8,506 nt of DNA, taken from assembly GCA_015654715.1 (NCBI GenBank), contig JAATGK010000473.1:1-8506 (forward strand), read 5' to 3'. The position numbers were made by a program, and so were the translations under genes. A model generated the notes under the pieces. That model saw nothing but the letters and a program-made list of their open reading frames with translations, was not told the origin of the DNA and did not search any database. Of the stretch, positions 1 to 6,691 are shown piece by piece; position 1 is the stretch's first letter, and each line of letters begins with the position of its first letter. The stretch comes from Alphaproteobacteria bacterium. Its GTDB lineage: Bacteria; Pseudomonadota; Alphaproteobacteria; Micropepsales; Micropepsaceae.

Positions 1-2146
1 GGATCGGCGTGAACGCGCCGGTATAGGTCGCCGGGTTCGAGCGCGGCGTGCGGCCGATCGGCGACTGGTCGATGTCGATGATCTTGTCGATGTGCTCGAG
101 GCCCTCGATGCGGTCGTGCGGCGCGGCGGCCAGCGAGGCGCCATTGAGCTTGCGCGCCACCGAATTGTACAGCGTGTCGATCAAGAGCGTCGACTTGCCG
201 CCGCCGGAGACGCCGGTGATGCAGGTAAACAGGCCGAGCGGGATTTCGGTGGTGACGTTCTTGAGATTGTTGCCGCGTGCGTTCACGATCTTGAGCTGAC
301 GGCGCAGGTTGCGCGGTTTGCGCTCCGGCACCGGCACGGTGAGCTCGCCGGACATGTATTTGCCGGTCCATGACGCAGGCGCGGCGATGATGTCGTCGAC
401 GGTGCCTTCGGCGATGATGTTGCCGCCGTGAATGCCGGCGCCGGGGCCGATTTCGAGCACAGAGTCGGCGGTGCGGATGGCGTCCTCGTCGTGTTCGACG
501 ACGATCACGGTGTTGCCGAGATCGCGCAGACCTTGCAGGGCCTCCAGGAGTTTGACGTTGTCGCGCTGGTGCAGGCCGATGGACGGCTCATCAAGCACAT
601 AGAGCACGCCGGTGAGCCCGGAGCCGATCTGCGAGGCGAGGCGGATGCGCTGACTCTCGCCGCCCGACAATGTGCCGGAACTGCGCGCCAGAGTGAGGTA
701 TTCGAGGCCGACGTTGACCAGGAACTTCAGCCGCTCGCGGATTTCCTTCAAGATGCGGGCGGCGATTTCCTGCTGCTGCGGCGTGAGGTCTTTGTCGATG
801 TCGCGGAACCAGGCATCGGCGTAGCGGATCGCTTTCTCGCATACTTGGCCGATGTGCAGGCCGCCGATCTTGACCGCCAGCGCTTCGGGCTTGAGGCGAT
901 AGCCTTTGCAGACGTCGCACGGGCTGGCGTCCTGATAGCGCTCCATCTCTTCGCGGATCCAGGCGCTGTCGGTTTCCTTGTAGCGCCGCTCCATATTGGG
1001 GATGACGCCTTCGAAAGTTTTCTTGGTCTCGTAACGGCGCATGCCGTCGTCGTAGATGAATTTGATTTCGTCTTCACCGGAGCCGTAAAGGATCACGTCG
1101 GTGACGCGCTTGGGCAGGTCTTCCCACGGCACGGTGAGCGAGAATTTGTAGTGCTTGGCCAGCGCCTCCAGCGTCTGCAAATAATACGGCGACGAGGATT
1201 TGTGCCACGGCGCCAGCGCCCCGGTGCGCAAGGTGAGACTTTCGTCCGGCACGACCAAGGCGGGATCGAAATAAAGCTGCGTCCCCAGGCCGTCGCAAGC
1301 GGGGCAGGCGCCATGCGGATTGTTGAACGAGAAGAGGCGCGGCTCGATCTCCTCGATGGTGAAGCCGGAAACCGGGCAGGCGAATTTCGACGACATCATC
1401 AACTGGCGCGGCTTGCCGTTTTCTTTCTCGTCGGCAAATTCGGCGAAGACGAGACCGTCGGAAAGACCCAGCGCGGTTTCGATGGAATCGGGCAGGCGGT
1501 TGCCGATGTCGGGCTTGACGACAATGCGATCGACCACGACTTCGATGTCGTGCTTCAGCTTTTTGTCGAGCGTCGGCAGAGACGCGAAGTCGTAATATTT
1601 GCCGTCGACCTTGACGCGCTGAAAACCTTTCTTCTGCAGCTCGGCAAATTCCTTGCGGTACTCGCCCTTGCGGCCGCGCACGATCGGCGCGTTGAGGAAA
1701 AGGCGCGTGCCGGCGGGCAAGGCAAGAATGCGGTCGGCCATCTGGCTGACGGTCTGGCTTTCGATCGGCAAGCCGGTGGCGGGCGAATATGGTACGCCGA
1801 CGCGGGCGAAGAGCAGGCGCAGATAATCGTAAATCTCGGTGACGGTGCCGACCGTCGAGCGCGGGTTTTTCGACGTTGTTTTCTGCTCGATGGCGATGGC
1901 GGGCGAGAGCCCCTCGATGTGATCGACATCGGGCTTCTGCATCAGTTCGAGGAATTGGCGGGCGTAAGCCGACAGCGATTCCACGTAACGGCGCTGGCCC
2001 TCGGCATAAATCGTGTCGAAGGCAAGCGAGGATTTGCCCGAGCCGGAAAGCCCGGTCATCACGGTCAGCTTGTCGCGCGGAATTTCGACGTCGACATTTT
2101 TCAGATTGTGCTCGCGCGCGCCGCGAATAACGATGTTCTTCTGCAT
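1..2146 (-). CDS. uvrA: UvrA, excinuclease ABC subunit A (3' end outside window)
   Basis: UvrA is the damage-sensing ATPase of nucleotide excision repair; it works in the cytoplasm as a dimer and loads UvrB at lesions. About 715 residues are visible from the ATG at 2144-2146 to the left edge; family members are usually about 940-980 residues, so the second half of ATPase domain II and the C-terminal zinc finger are missing from view. Seen: first Walker A (GLSGSGKS, residues 32-39), the FSFNNP segment, the ABC signature LSGGESQR (S494-G495-G496-E497) followed by the [13 protein letters not shown]alker B region, and the second Walker A (GVSGGGKS, 645-652). The first zinc-binding site has Cys257, Cys281 and Cys284, but the fourth position is Ser260 (CPVSGF instead of CPxCG). 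The ribosome-binding site is weak (AGGG). A promoter and LexA box lie about 110 bases upstream. Identity is certain from two ABC halves with UvrA-specific motifs. Confidence 0.98.
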   Translation of the reverse strand, partial: MQKNIVIRGAREHNLKNVDVEIPRDKLTVMTGLSGSGKSSLAFDTIYAEGQRRYVESLSAYARQFLELMQKPDVDHIEGLSPAIAIEQKTTSKNPRSTVGTVTEIYDYLRLLFARVGVPYSPATGLPIESQTVSQMADRILALPAGTRLFLNAPIVRGRKGEYRKEFAELQKKGFQRVKVDGKYYDFASLPTLDKKLKHDIEVVVDRIVVKPDIGNRLPDSIETALGLSDGLVFAEFADEKENGKPRQLMMSSKFACPVSGFTIEEIEPRLFSFNNPHGACPACDGLGTQLYFDPALVVPDESLTLRTGALAPWHKSSSPYYLQTLEALAKHYKFSLTVPWEDLPKRVTDVILYGSGEDEIKFIYDDGMRRYETKKTFEGVIPNMERRYKETDSAWIREEMERYQDASPCDVCKGYRLKPEALAVKIGGLHIGQVCEKAIRYADAWFRDIDKDLTPQQQEIAARILKEIRERLKFLVNVGLEYLTLARSSGTLSGGESQRIRLASQIGSGLTGVLYVLDEPSIGLHQRDNVKLLEALQGLRDLGNTVIVVEHDEDAIRTADSVLEIGPGAGIHGGNIIAEGTVDDIIAAPASWTGKYMSGELTVPVPERKPRNLRRQLKIVNARGNNLKNVTTEIPLGLFTCITGVSGGGKSTLLIDTLYNSVARKLNGASLAAAPHDRIEGLEHIDKIIDIDQSPIGRTPRSNPATYTGAFTPI

Positions 2147-2256
2147 TTCTACCCTAGACCCGATACCAAAAGCGTTCTGCCGCCTTCTTCCAAGCAGAGT
2201 GAGAGGGTCCCCCGCAACCCTGTCATGCCGAATCCGGCGCCGATTCCCACTTGATA

Positions 2257-2271
2257 GAACATATCGGGAAC
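2257..2271 (-). promoter_or_regulatory. LexA (SOS) box of uvrA
   Basis: The plus strand reads GAAC, seven bases (ATATCGG), GAAC, which on the uvrA strand is GTTC-N7-GTTC. This exact direct-repeat form is the established LexA operator of alphaproteobacteria. It lies 111 bases upstream of the uvrA start and overlaps the candidate -10 element, a position that would let LexA block RNA polymerase. It also lies 144 bases upstream of the divergent lipoprotein gene; whether it affects that gene is unknown. Confidence 0.85.
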
Positions 2272-2286
2272 ATGTGAGCGGGGCAA
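2258..2286 (-). promoter_or_regulatory. Candidate sigma-70 promoter of uvrA
   Basis: On the minus strand a -35 element TTGCCC (2281-2286) is followed after exactly 17 bases by TATGTT (2258-2263), each matching four of six consensus bases. The LexA box covers the -10. Position and overlap with the operator support it more than the match itself. It implies a 5' leader of about 105 bases. Confidence 0.5.
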
Positions 2287-2338
2287 TGCCGCATGATCGC
2301 GCCCTAAACGTGTCCTCATTTTCATCTTGCCGCTACGT

Positions 2339-2363
2339 TGTGCGACGTGTGCGTAATTGTGCG
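2339..2363 (+). repeat. Three phased TGTGCG repeats upstream of the lipoprotein gene
   Basis: TGTGCG occurs at 2339-2344, 2348-2353 and 2358-2363, with spacings of 9 and 10 bases, close to one DNA turn. The outer two extend to the identical octamer TTGTGCGA (2338-2345 and 2357-2364). The set ends about 50 bases before the lipoprotein start. It could be a multi-site operator; no regulator is known to me for it, and chance in GC-rich DNA remains possible. No convincing -35/-10 pair was found for the lipoprotein gene. Confidence 0.35.
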
Positions 2364-2415
2364 AGCGGAAGTGGGCGCTTAAGTTCCGCGCGAATTTGCG
2401 GTCTGGGCTTTGGCG

Positions 2416-3834
2416 ATGTCGCTGGTGAAAAAATTGGTGATGCTGAGTGGCGCGTTGTTGCTGCTCGCCGGATGCGGTGGGGTTTCTCAAACGAGCGCGC
2501 CGCCGCCGGCATTGACGCCGCCGCCGCAAAGCCCGCCGCCGCCGGTTTCAACCGTCGCCGCAACCCTTAGCGTGCCGCTGGCCGATCTGACGCGCCTGCT
2601 CAACGAGCACACGCTGCAGCGGTTCGCCGATCTCAAAAACCAGAAGCTGCGTTGCGGCATCGGCGATTGCATCACGACGCTGTCGGCCGTGCGCACTGGT
2701 CCGATCACGGTGACGAACCGCGGCTCGGCACTGGCGCTGGGCGTGCCGTTTGCACTCAATGCCGATTTGGCGCTGCCGGGGCCGTTCAACGTGGTTCATA
2801 CCGGCGTCAACGCCGCGGGACAGGTCAACGCCGTCACAGCGATTGCGCTCGGCCCCGATTGGCAGGTTACGCCCAATACCGGCGGCTCGGTGCAGTTCGC
2901 CAACGGCCGCGTCAAGCTTGGCCCGCTCGCCACCGATTTCACCACCATCTGGAATCTGAACCCCGAATTGTTGTCGAAGCCGCTGCTCGGTGCGCTCGAC
3001 CGCCAGGTGGGGGCGGCGGTGGTGGTGCGTGCGCCGGTGGCGAAATTGTGGGCCGGCGTGTTCGCGCCGATCCGTCTCAACACCAAGCCGGTGACCTGGC
3101 TGGTGCTGCAACCCGAACGCATCCGCGTTGGGCTGCCCGCGGTGGCGAATAATGCGCTGACCATGGGCCTTGGCGTCGATGTGCGGGCGCGGCTGGTGAC
3201 CTCCGACGAAATGCCGAACGTGACGCCGAACGCGTTGCCGCCGCCGGCGCCGGTGAATGGACCCGCCAACCATTTTGCCGTCAGCGTGCCGGTGGTGCTG
3301 CCCTATGATCAAGCCGCCAAGCTGGCGCTCGAGGCGATGCAGAAGAATCCGCCGCGCGCCGGCAGCCATCAAATCAACATCACCAAACTCGAATTCATCC
3401 CGAGCGGCCAGGATGTGGTGATTGCCGCCAGTTTTTGCATCGCCGAGAAATATGACCCGACCGAAGCGTTGACTGGCTGCGGCTCAGGCTATTTGCGCGG
3501 CGTGCCGCAGTTCGATCCGCACAGCCAGACCATTCGCATCGTCAATGTTCGCTACGATGTGCTGACCGAGAATTGGATGCTCGGCGTGATGCGCGGGCTG
3601 GCCGGTGACGATCTCGGCAAGACAATGGAAAAGTCGCTGCAATTCAAGGTCGGCGACCAGATCGCCAAGGTCGAGGCGCAAGTCTCTGCGATTCTGGCGC
3701 ATCCGCAAGGCAACGTCGTAACGGTGTCGGGGCATGTGACCAATTACGGTCCGGTGTCGCTGTCGTGGAGCCGCGACGGCTTCGTCGCCACCATGTCGGC
3801 CGAAGGCAGCGTGCGGGCCGACGTGCATATGTAG
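2416..3834 (+). CDS. Predicted lipoprotein, DUF4403-like
   Basis: A 472-residue envelope protein of unknown function. The start chosen is ATG 2416 (MSLVKK...), which gives a compact lipoprotein signal: positive n-region (K5, K6), hydrophobic stretch and lipobox L-A-G-C with Cys20 as the predicted lipidated residue. A TTG six bases earlier is less likely, and no good Shine-Dalgarno is seen. The residue after Cys20 is Gly, not Asp, so inner-membrane retention is not indicated. A Pro-rich linker spans about 29-44. The rest (about 48-470) is rich in beta-type segments without transmembrane helices. It has the order typical of DUF4403: a conserved N-terminal segment ([15 protein letters not shown], 51-65), a central W...F.PI.LN...TWL.LQPERI block (212-236), and a C-terminal repeat-like half. 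Cys80/Cys85 and Cys341/Cys355 could form disulfides in the periplasm. The family call is from memory of pattern; the lipoprotein call is firmer. It precedes cfa by 142 bases on the same strand. Confidence 0.72.
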   Translation: MSLVKKLVMLSGALLLLAGCGGVSQTSAPPPALTPPPQSPPPPVSTVAATLSVPLADLTRLLNEHTLQRFADLKNQKLRCGIGDCITTLSAVRTGPITVTNRGSALALGVPFALNADLALPGPFNVVHTGVNAAGQVNAVTAIALGPDWQVTPNTGGSVQFANGRVKLGPLATDFTTIWNLNPELLSKPLLGALDRQVGAAVVVRAPVAKLWAGVFAPIRLNTKPVTWLVLQPERIRVGLPAVANNALTMGLGVDVRARLVTSDEMPNVTPNALPPPAPVNGPANHFAVSVPVVLPYDQAAKLALEAMQKNPPRAGSHQINITKLEFIPSGQDVVIAASFCIAEKYDPTEALTGCGSGYLRGVPQFDPHSQTIRIVNVRYDVLTENWMLGVMRGLAGDDLGKTMEKSLQFKVGDQIAKVEAQVSAILAHPQGNVVTVSGHVTNYGPVSLSWSRDGFVATMSAEGSVRADVHM

Positions 3835-3852
3835 CAGTCGCCAGCGGGCGCA

Positions 3853-3882
3853 CCCGTTATTTCTAAATTTACGGGAATTTTT
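3853..3882 (+). terminator. Possible intrinsic terminator after the lipoprotein gene
   Basis: An imperfect hairpin pairs CCCGT (3853-3857) with ACGGG (3871-3875). Pairing continues through the AT-rich interior with two mismatches and leaves a loop of about three bases. AATTTTT (3876-3882) follows directly. It lies 18 bases after the stop codon. The stem is only moderately strong, so readthrough into cfa is possible. Confidence 0.4.
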
Positions 3883-3907
3883 CGCGCATTTTGGAATGAA
3901 TTAGAAT
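3879..3907 (+). promoter_or_regulatory. Candidate promoter of cfa
   Basis: TAGAAT (3902-3907) matches five of six bases of the -10 consensus and lies in the most AT-rich part of the gap. The -35 at 17-base spacing (TTTTCG, 3879-3884) is poor. A GANTC site (GAATC, 3904-3908), the CcrM methylation target in alphaproteobacteria, overlaps the -10. It implies a leader of about 60 bases. Confidence 0.3.
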
Positions 3908-3932
3908 CGCGCCGATGTCACGGATTGCGACA

Positions 3933-3951
3933 GGTTTCGTCTCGACGAACC
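3933..3951 (+). promoter_or_regulatory. Short inverted repeat in the cfa leader
   Basis: GGTT-T-CGTC, a two-base loop TC, then GACG-AACC: eight base pairs with one bulged T. It ends 25 bases before the cfa start. It could be an operator half-site pair or an mRNA hairpin near the start codon; nothing identifies a regulator. Confidence 0.25.
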
Positions 3952-3976
3952 GATATTGTCGCGCTAAATTTTTGTC

Positions 3977-5089
3977 ATGGTCTCGGCGCGCGACACACTC
4001 GAGCGACTACTTTCCCGGGCTGACATAGAGATCGGCGGCGGCGATCCCTGGGATATTACCATACATAATGAAGGGACTTATACGCGCGTGCTGGCGGGTG
4101 GATCGCTGGCGCTCGGCGAGTCCTATATGGACGGCTGGTGGGATGTGGCCGAACCCGACGCGTTCTTCTGTCGGCTGCTCAAGGCCGGGCTCGACAGAGC
4201 GGTGGTCAGCACCGATCTGATCTGGAACGCGGTCAAAGGCCGGCTGCTCAACGAAGGCGCCCGCCGCCGTGCCTTTGCCATCGCCAAAGAGCATTACGAT
4301 CTCGGCAACGACCTGTTCGAGAAGATGCTGGATGCGCGGCTGACCTATAGCTGCGGCTATTGGAATGAGGCGAACTCTCTCGACGCGGCGCAAGAGGCCA
4401 AGCTCGATCTCATCTGCCGCAAAATCGGGCTGAAGAAGGGCGACCATGTGCTCGACATCGGCTGCGGTTGGGGCAGCTTCGCCATCTATGCGGCGGAGAA
4501 ATACGGCGCCTCGGTGGTGGGCGTGACGGTGTCGCAGGAACAGGCGGCGTTGGCACGTCAACGCGCGGCCGGTCTGCCGGTGGAAATCCGCGTCGCCGAC
4601 TATCGCTCGCTGAACGAGCCCTTCGACCACATCGTCTCGGTCGGCATGTTCGAGCATGTCGGCTACAAGAATTATCGCACCTATTTCGAGGTCGCGGCGC
4701 GCTGCCTCAAGGACGGCGGGTTGTTTCTCTTACATACCATCGGCAACAACCGGAGCGTCGTTTCCAACGATGCCTGGATGGCGAAGTACATCTTCCCGCA
4801 CGGCATCCTGCCTTCGGTGGCGCAAATCGGCAAAAGCAGCGAAGACCTGTTCCGGCTGGAAGACTGGCACAGCTTCGGGCCCCATTACGACCGCACGCTG
4901 CAGGCCTGGTACGCCAACTTCAGCGATGCCTGGCCGTCGCTCAAGGACCGCTACGGCGAGCGCTTCTATCGCATGTGGACCTATTATCTCTTGTCCTGCG
5001 CCGGCGCCTTCCGCGCCCGTCACATCCAGCTCTGGCAGATCGTGCTGTCGAAAAACGGCGTGCCCGGCGGCTACGAGAGCGTGCGGTAA
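3977..5089 (+). CDS. cfa: Cyclopropane-fatty-acyl-phospholipid synthase
   Basis: The 370-residue product uses S-adenosylmethionine to add a methylene bridge across the cis double bond of unsaturated acyl chains in membrane phospholipids, usually on entry to stationary phase or in acid stress. It aligns along its whole length with E. coli Cfa (382 residues). The N-terminal domain carries GSLALGESYMDGWW (42-55), followed by KEHYDLGNDLF (104-114). The SAM-binding loop is DIGCGWGS (160-167), and SVGMFEHVG (221-229) follows. Residues matching the E. coli active site and bicarbonate site are present: Cys126 (C139), Glu226 (E239), His253 and Ile255 (H266, I268) and Tyr304 (Y317), so it should be active. 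The C-terminal segment CAGAFRARHIQLWQ (341-354) is typical. ATG 3977 gives the family's N-terminus, but no Shine-Dalgarno is visible before it. A palindromic repeat 22 bases downstream separates it from a convergent gene. Confidence 0.97.
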   Translation: MVSARDTLERLLSRADIEIGGGDPWDITIHNEGTYTRVLAGGSLALGESYMDGWWDVAEPDAFFCRLLKAGLDRAVVSTDLIWNAVKGRLLNEGARRRAFAIAKEHYDLGNDLFEKMLDARLTYSCGYWNEANSLDAAQEAKLDLICRKIGLKKGDHVLDIGCGWGSFAIYAAEKYGASVVGVTVSQEQAALARQRAAGLPVEIRVADYRSLNEPFDHIVSVGMFEHVGYKNYRTYFEVAARCLKDGGLFLLHTIGNNRSVVSNDAWMAKYIFPHGILPSVAQIGKSSEDLFRLEDWHSFGPHYDRTLQAWYANFSDAWPSLKDRYGERFYRMWTYYLLSCAGAFRARHIQLWQIVLSKNGVPGGYESVR

Positions 5090-5111
5090 AGCCGCGAGCA
5101 TTCTGACGCGA

Positions 5112-5195
5112 TCATCCTTCGAGACGCCCTTTGGCCTTCAGCTTGAGGAGTTTTCGCGTCTCGAAGGGCGAGGGCCAAAGGCCTCCTCAGGATGA
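5112..5195. repeat. REP-like intergenic palindrome between convergent genes
   Basis: Nested inverted arms are TCATCCT (5112-5118) with AGGATGA (5189-5195), CTTCGAGACG (5117-5126) with CGTCTCGAAG (5157-5166), and CCTTTGGCC (5128-5136) with GGCCAAAGG (5173-5181). The TCATCCTTCGAGACG start and CTCCTCAGGATGAGG end resemble the dispersed repeat seen in many Bradyrhizobium and Rhodopseudomonas genomes (from memory). It fills almost the whole gap between cfa and the minus-strand gene and may end transcription from both sides. No open reading frame of its own. Confidence 0.75.
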
Positions 5196-5221
5196 GGATG
5201 GCGTTTGCGTGGGTAATGAGA

Positions 5222-5851
5222 TTACGCCTCGAAACTTACTTGCCGGTCGCGGTCGCCGCGGTGGTCGGTGAGGATGATGGTGACGCCGCATTTGAAGAAC
5301 TCAAAAGCGCGCAGGCGGCGTTCCAGGCGGTCGAAATCGTAAGTCGTCGCCGCGAAGAAACGCGGGCTCGGGATGAAGGCGATTTCGGTGCCGCGCCGCG
5401 GCAGGCCTTTATAGTTGCCGGCGGCGCCGGTGCATTGCAGGCGGTGGACGAAGGCGCCGAGATAGAACCGCATCACGTATTCGAGGCTGCCGCGCCAGAT
5501 GCGCACCGCAAATTCCTCCGACAAGGCATTGACGACGGCCATGCCGGCGCCGCCGAGATCTTCGGGCTTGTGGCGGCGGGCGTTGTAGCGCGCCGAGGCG
5601 TGGATCTGGGTTGCGAGGAGTTCGGCGAGCGGAACCTCCCATTCGGGATCGGCGTCGACGGGCAGCCCGGCACCGTTGTCGCGCACCGCCACGACGTCCC
5701 CGTCGTGCAGGTCCACGGCGATGGTGTTGCAGGGCGGCGCCTCGGCCATCGCGCTGGCGACCAGCTCGGCGACCATGTTGTCGAGGCCGGTCCCGTCGGC
5801 GCAATTGCCGATGTACATCCCCGGCCTGAGTTGAACCTGTTCCAGCCCCAT
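5222..5851 (-). CDS. Free-standing GyrB-type GHKL ATPase domain protein
   Basis: The 209-residue product aligns end to end with only the ATPase (Bergerat fold) domain of GyrB/ParE, roughly E. coli GyrB 16-220. Seen: RPGMYIG (9-15); N-box E29-L-V-A-S33; G1 box D58-N-G60-A-G62-L-P; lid/G2 segment LGGAGMAVVNALS (99-111); GT plus FIPS (154-162). The general base Glu42 (E29), Asp73 (D58) and Thr165 (T155) of E. coli GyrB are kept. The Mg-binding Asn46 is Ser33, Arg76 is Ala61, and the His of the lid is Gly100. The N-terminal dimer arm, transducer domain with its catalytic Lys, TOPRIM and C-terminal region are all absent, and the protein ends cleanly at the domain boundary, so it cannot act as a gyrase subunit alone. 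ATG 5851 has a strong GGAAAGGA site, which argues for a live gene rather than a remnant. It is divergent from ssb. Its role is unknown; regulation of gyrase or a new ATP-dependent function is speculation. Confidence 0.85.
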   Translation of the reverse strand: MGLEQVQLRPGMYIGNCADGTGLDNMVAELVASAMAEAPPCNTIAVDLHDGDVVAVRDNGAGLPVDADPEWEVPLAELLATQIHASARYNARRHKPEDLGGAGMAVVNALSEEFAVRIWRGSLEYVMRFYLGAFVHRLQCTGAAGNYKGLPRRGTEIAFIPSPRFFAATTYDFDRLERRLRAFEFFKCGVTIILTDHRGDRDRQVSFEA

Positions 5852-5948
5852 CGGCGCGTTCCTTTCCGGCGCTATCGTAGCGTGCGCCGGGCGTGGCGGC
5901 GATAATCCGGCCGTCCCGGCTTATCCCCACCGGAAACGAAGTTGGGGA

Positions 5949-5979
5949 TTGACGACGCCAATGAGAACATAATAAGAAC
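5949..5979 (+). promoter_or_regulatory. Candidate ssb promoter region
   Basis: TTGACG (5949-5954) matches five of six bases of the -35 consensus. The expected -10 zone is the AT-rich stretch CATAATAAG around 5968-5976, but the best hexamers there are off the ideal spacing (TAATAA after 15 bases, ATAAGA after 17). The LexA box lies exactly over this zone. The leader would be about 75 bases. Confidence 0.45.
5965..5979 (+). promoter_or_regulatory. LexA (SOS) box of ssb
   Basis: GAAC, seven bases (ATAATAA), GAAC: a perfect alphaproteobacterial LexA operator, 76 bases upstream of the ssb start and over the presumed -10 region. It is the second such box in the window. It lies about 115 bases upstream of the divergent GyrB-like gene, so an effect on that gene cannot be excluded. 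Confidence 0.85.
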
Positions 5980-5986
5980 TCAGGTG

Positions 5987-6007
5987 CGGTTCCCGCAAGC
6001 GGAACCG
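5987..6007 (+). other. Hairpin in the ssb leader
   Basis: CGGTTCC (5987-5993) pairs with GGAACCG (6001-6007). An extra C-G pair, with a bulged C, closes a GCAA tetraloop of the stable GNRA class. It lies downstream of the presumed transcription start, so it would form in the ssb mRNA leader about 50 bases before the start codon. No U-tract follows, so it is not a terminator on the plus strand. Confidence 0.45.
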
Positions 6008-6055
6008 GACGGCAAGCGCTAGGTTTCCGCTTCTGACACTCGAAGGAATTGAGCC

Positions 6056-6514
6056 ATGGCAGGCAGCGTCAATAAGGTGATTTTGGTCGGCAATCTCGGG
6101 CGCGACCCCGAAGTGCGGCGGATGACGTCGGGCGAACCGATCGTGAACCTGTCGGTTGCGACGTCGGAATCCTGGCGTGACAAGACCTCCGGCGAGCGCA
6201 AGGAAAAAACCGAGTGGCACCGGGTGGTGATCTTCAACGAGAACCTCGCCAAGGTCGCCGAGCAATACCTGCACAAGGGCTCCAAGGTTTATCTCGAAGG
6301 CCAGCTCGTCACCCGCAAGTGGACCGACAAAGACGGCGTCGAGAAGTATTCCACTGAGGTGGTGCTGAACCGCTTCCGCGGCGAACTTGTGCTGCTGGAC
6401 TCGCGCGGCGAAGGCGCCGGGGCTGGCGGCGGACAGGCTCGCGTCACGTCCGGCGGCAGCGATGCCCCGGCCACGTTCGACCGCAGCGAACTGGACGACG
6501 AAATTCCGTTCTAA
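6056..6514 (+). CDS. ssb: Single-stranded DNA-binding protein
   Basis: SSB coats single-stranded DNA as a tetramer during replication, recombination and repair, and recruits partner proteins through its C-terminal tip. The 152-residue product starts [21 protein letters not shown], the classic N-terminus. It has an OB fold to about residue 112, with Trp40, Trp54, Phe60 and Trp89 at the places of the E. coli DNA-stacking residues W40, W54, F60 and W88. A short Gly/Ser-rich linker (about 118-140) leads to the acidic tip D147-D-E-I-P-F152, the partner-binding motif. The linker is short compared with E. coli SSB (178 residues). ATG 6056 has a GAAGGA ribosome-binding site. A LexA box lies upstream. 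Downstream, a palindromic repeat separates it from a convergent bactofilin gene. Confidence 0.98.
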   Translation: MAGSVNKVILVGNLGRDPEVRRMTSGEPIVNLSVATSESWRDKTSGERKEKTEWHRVVIFNENLAKVAEQYLHKGSKVYLEGQLVTRKWTDKDGVEKYSTEVVLNRFRGELVLLDSRGEGAGAGGGQARVTSGGSDAPATFDRSELDDEIPF

Positions 6515-6518
6515 CTGT

Positions 6519-6685
6519 TGTCATCCCGGGCGCGCCATGACGGTCGTTTCGTCTGTCACAATGGCGCGGCCCGGGACCCACTCAAAAATCTGCCGGGTGT
6601 CGAAGTAGGTCCCGGCTCGGCGCGCTGCGTTCAGCATCGCGACAGTTCTCCGTCATCTGTGAAGCAGCGCTTGTCCGGGATGACA
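6519..6685. repeat. Palindromic repeat mosaic between ssb and the bactofilins
   Basis: The outer arms are a perfect 11-base inverted repeat: TGTCATCCCGG (6519-6529) and CCGGGATGACA (6675-6685). Inside, 6524-6538 and 6561-6576 form a strong hairpin of 15 pairs with one extra base, and CCGGGACC (6571-6578) pairs with GGTCCCGG (6608-6615). Such mosaics with TGTCATCCCGG ends are common in alphaproteobacterial intergenic regions. It begins four bases after the ssb stop and ends six bases before the end of the bactofilin gene, so it probably also ends transcription of both. No coding potential of its own. Confidence 0.7.
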
Positions 6686-6691
6686 GCCCAA

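Noticed and set aside
428..2254. A 608-codon open frame on the plus strand.
   Set aside because: It lies antisense to uvrA in high-GC DNA, where long shadow frames are expected. Its translation resembles no family, while the minus strand reads as UvrA throughout.
2548..3372. A 274-codon minus-strand frame, rich in Arg and His.
   Set aside because: It is antisense to the lipoprotein gene; its composition is that of a shadow frame and it has no ribosome-binding site or family resemblance.
5222..5851. The GyrB-like gene as a broken gyrB or parE pseudogene.
   Set aside because: It has an intact frame, a strong ribosome-binding site, a clean domain end, and no trace of the remaining gyrB sequence downstream, where only an intergenic repeat follows.
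5192..5905. A 237-codon plus-strand frame.
   Set aside because: It is antisense to the GyrB-like gene, whose motifs and ribosome-binding site are on the minus strand.
5921..5929. DnaA-box-like TTATCCCCA, with a partial inverted partner at 5943-5951.
   Set aside because: One mismatch from TTATCCACA, with no cluster of boxes, AT-rich unwinding region or origin-linked genes. More likely part of a short inverted repeat in the ssb control region.
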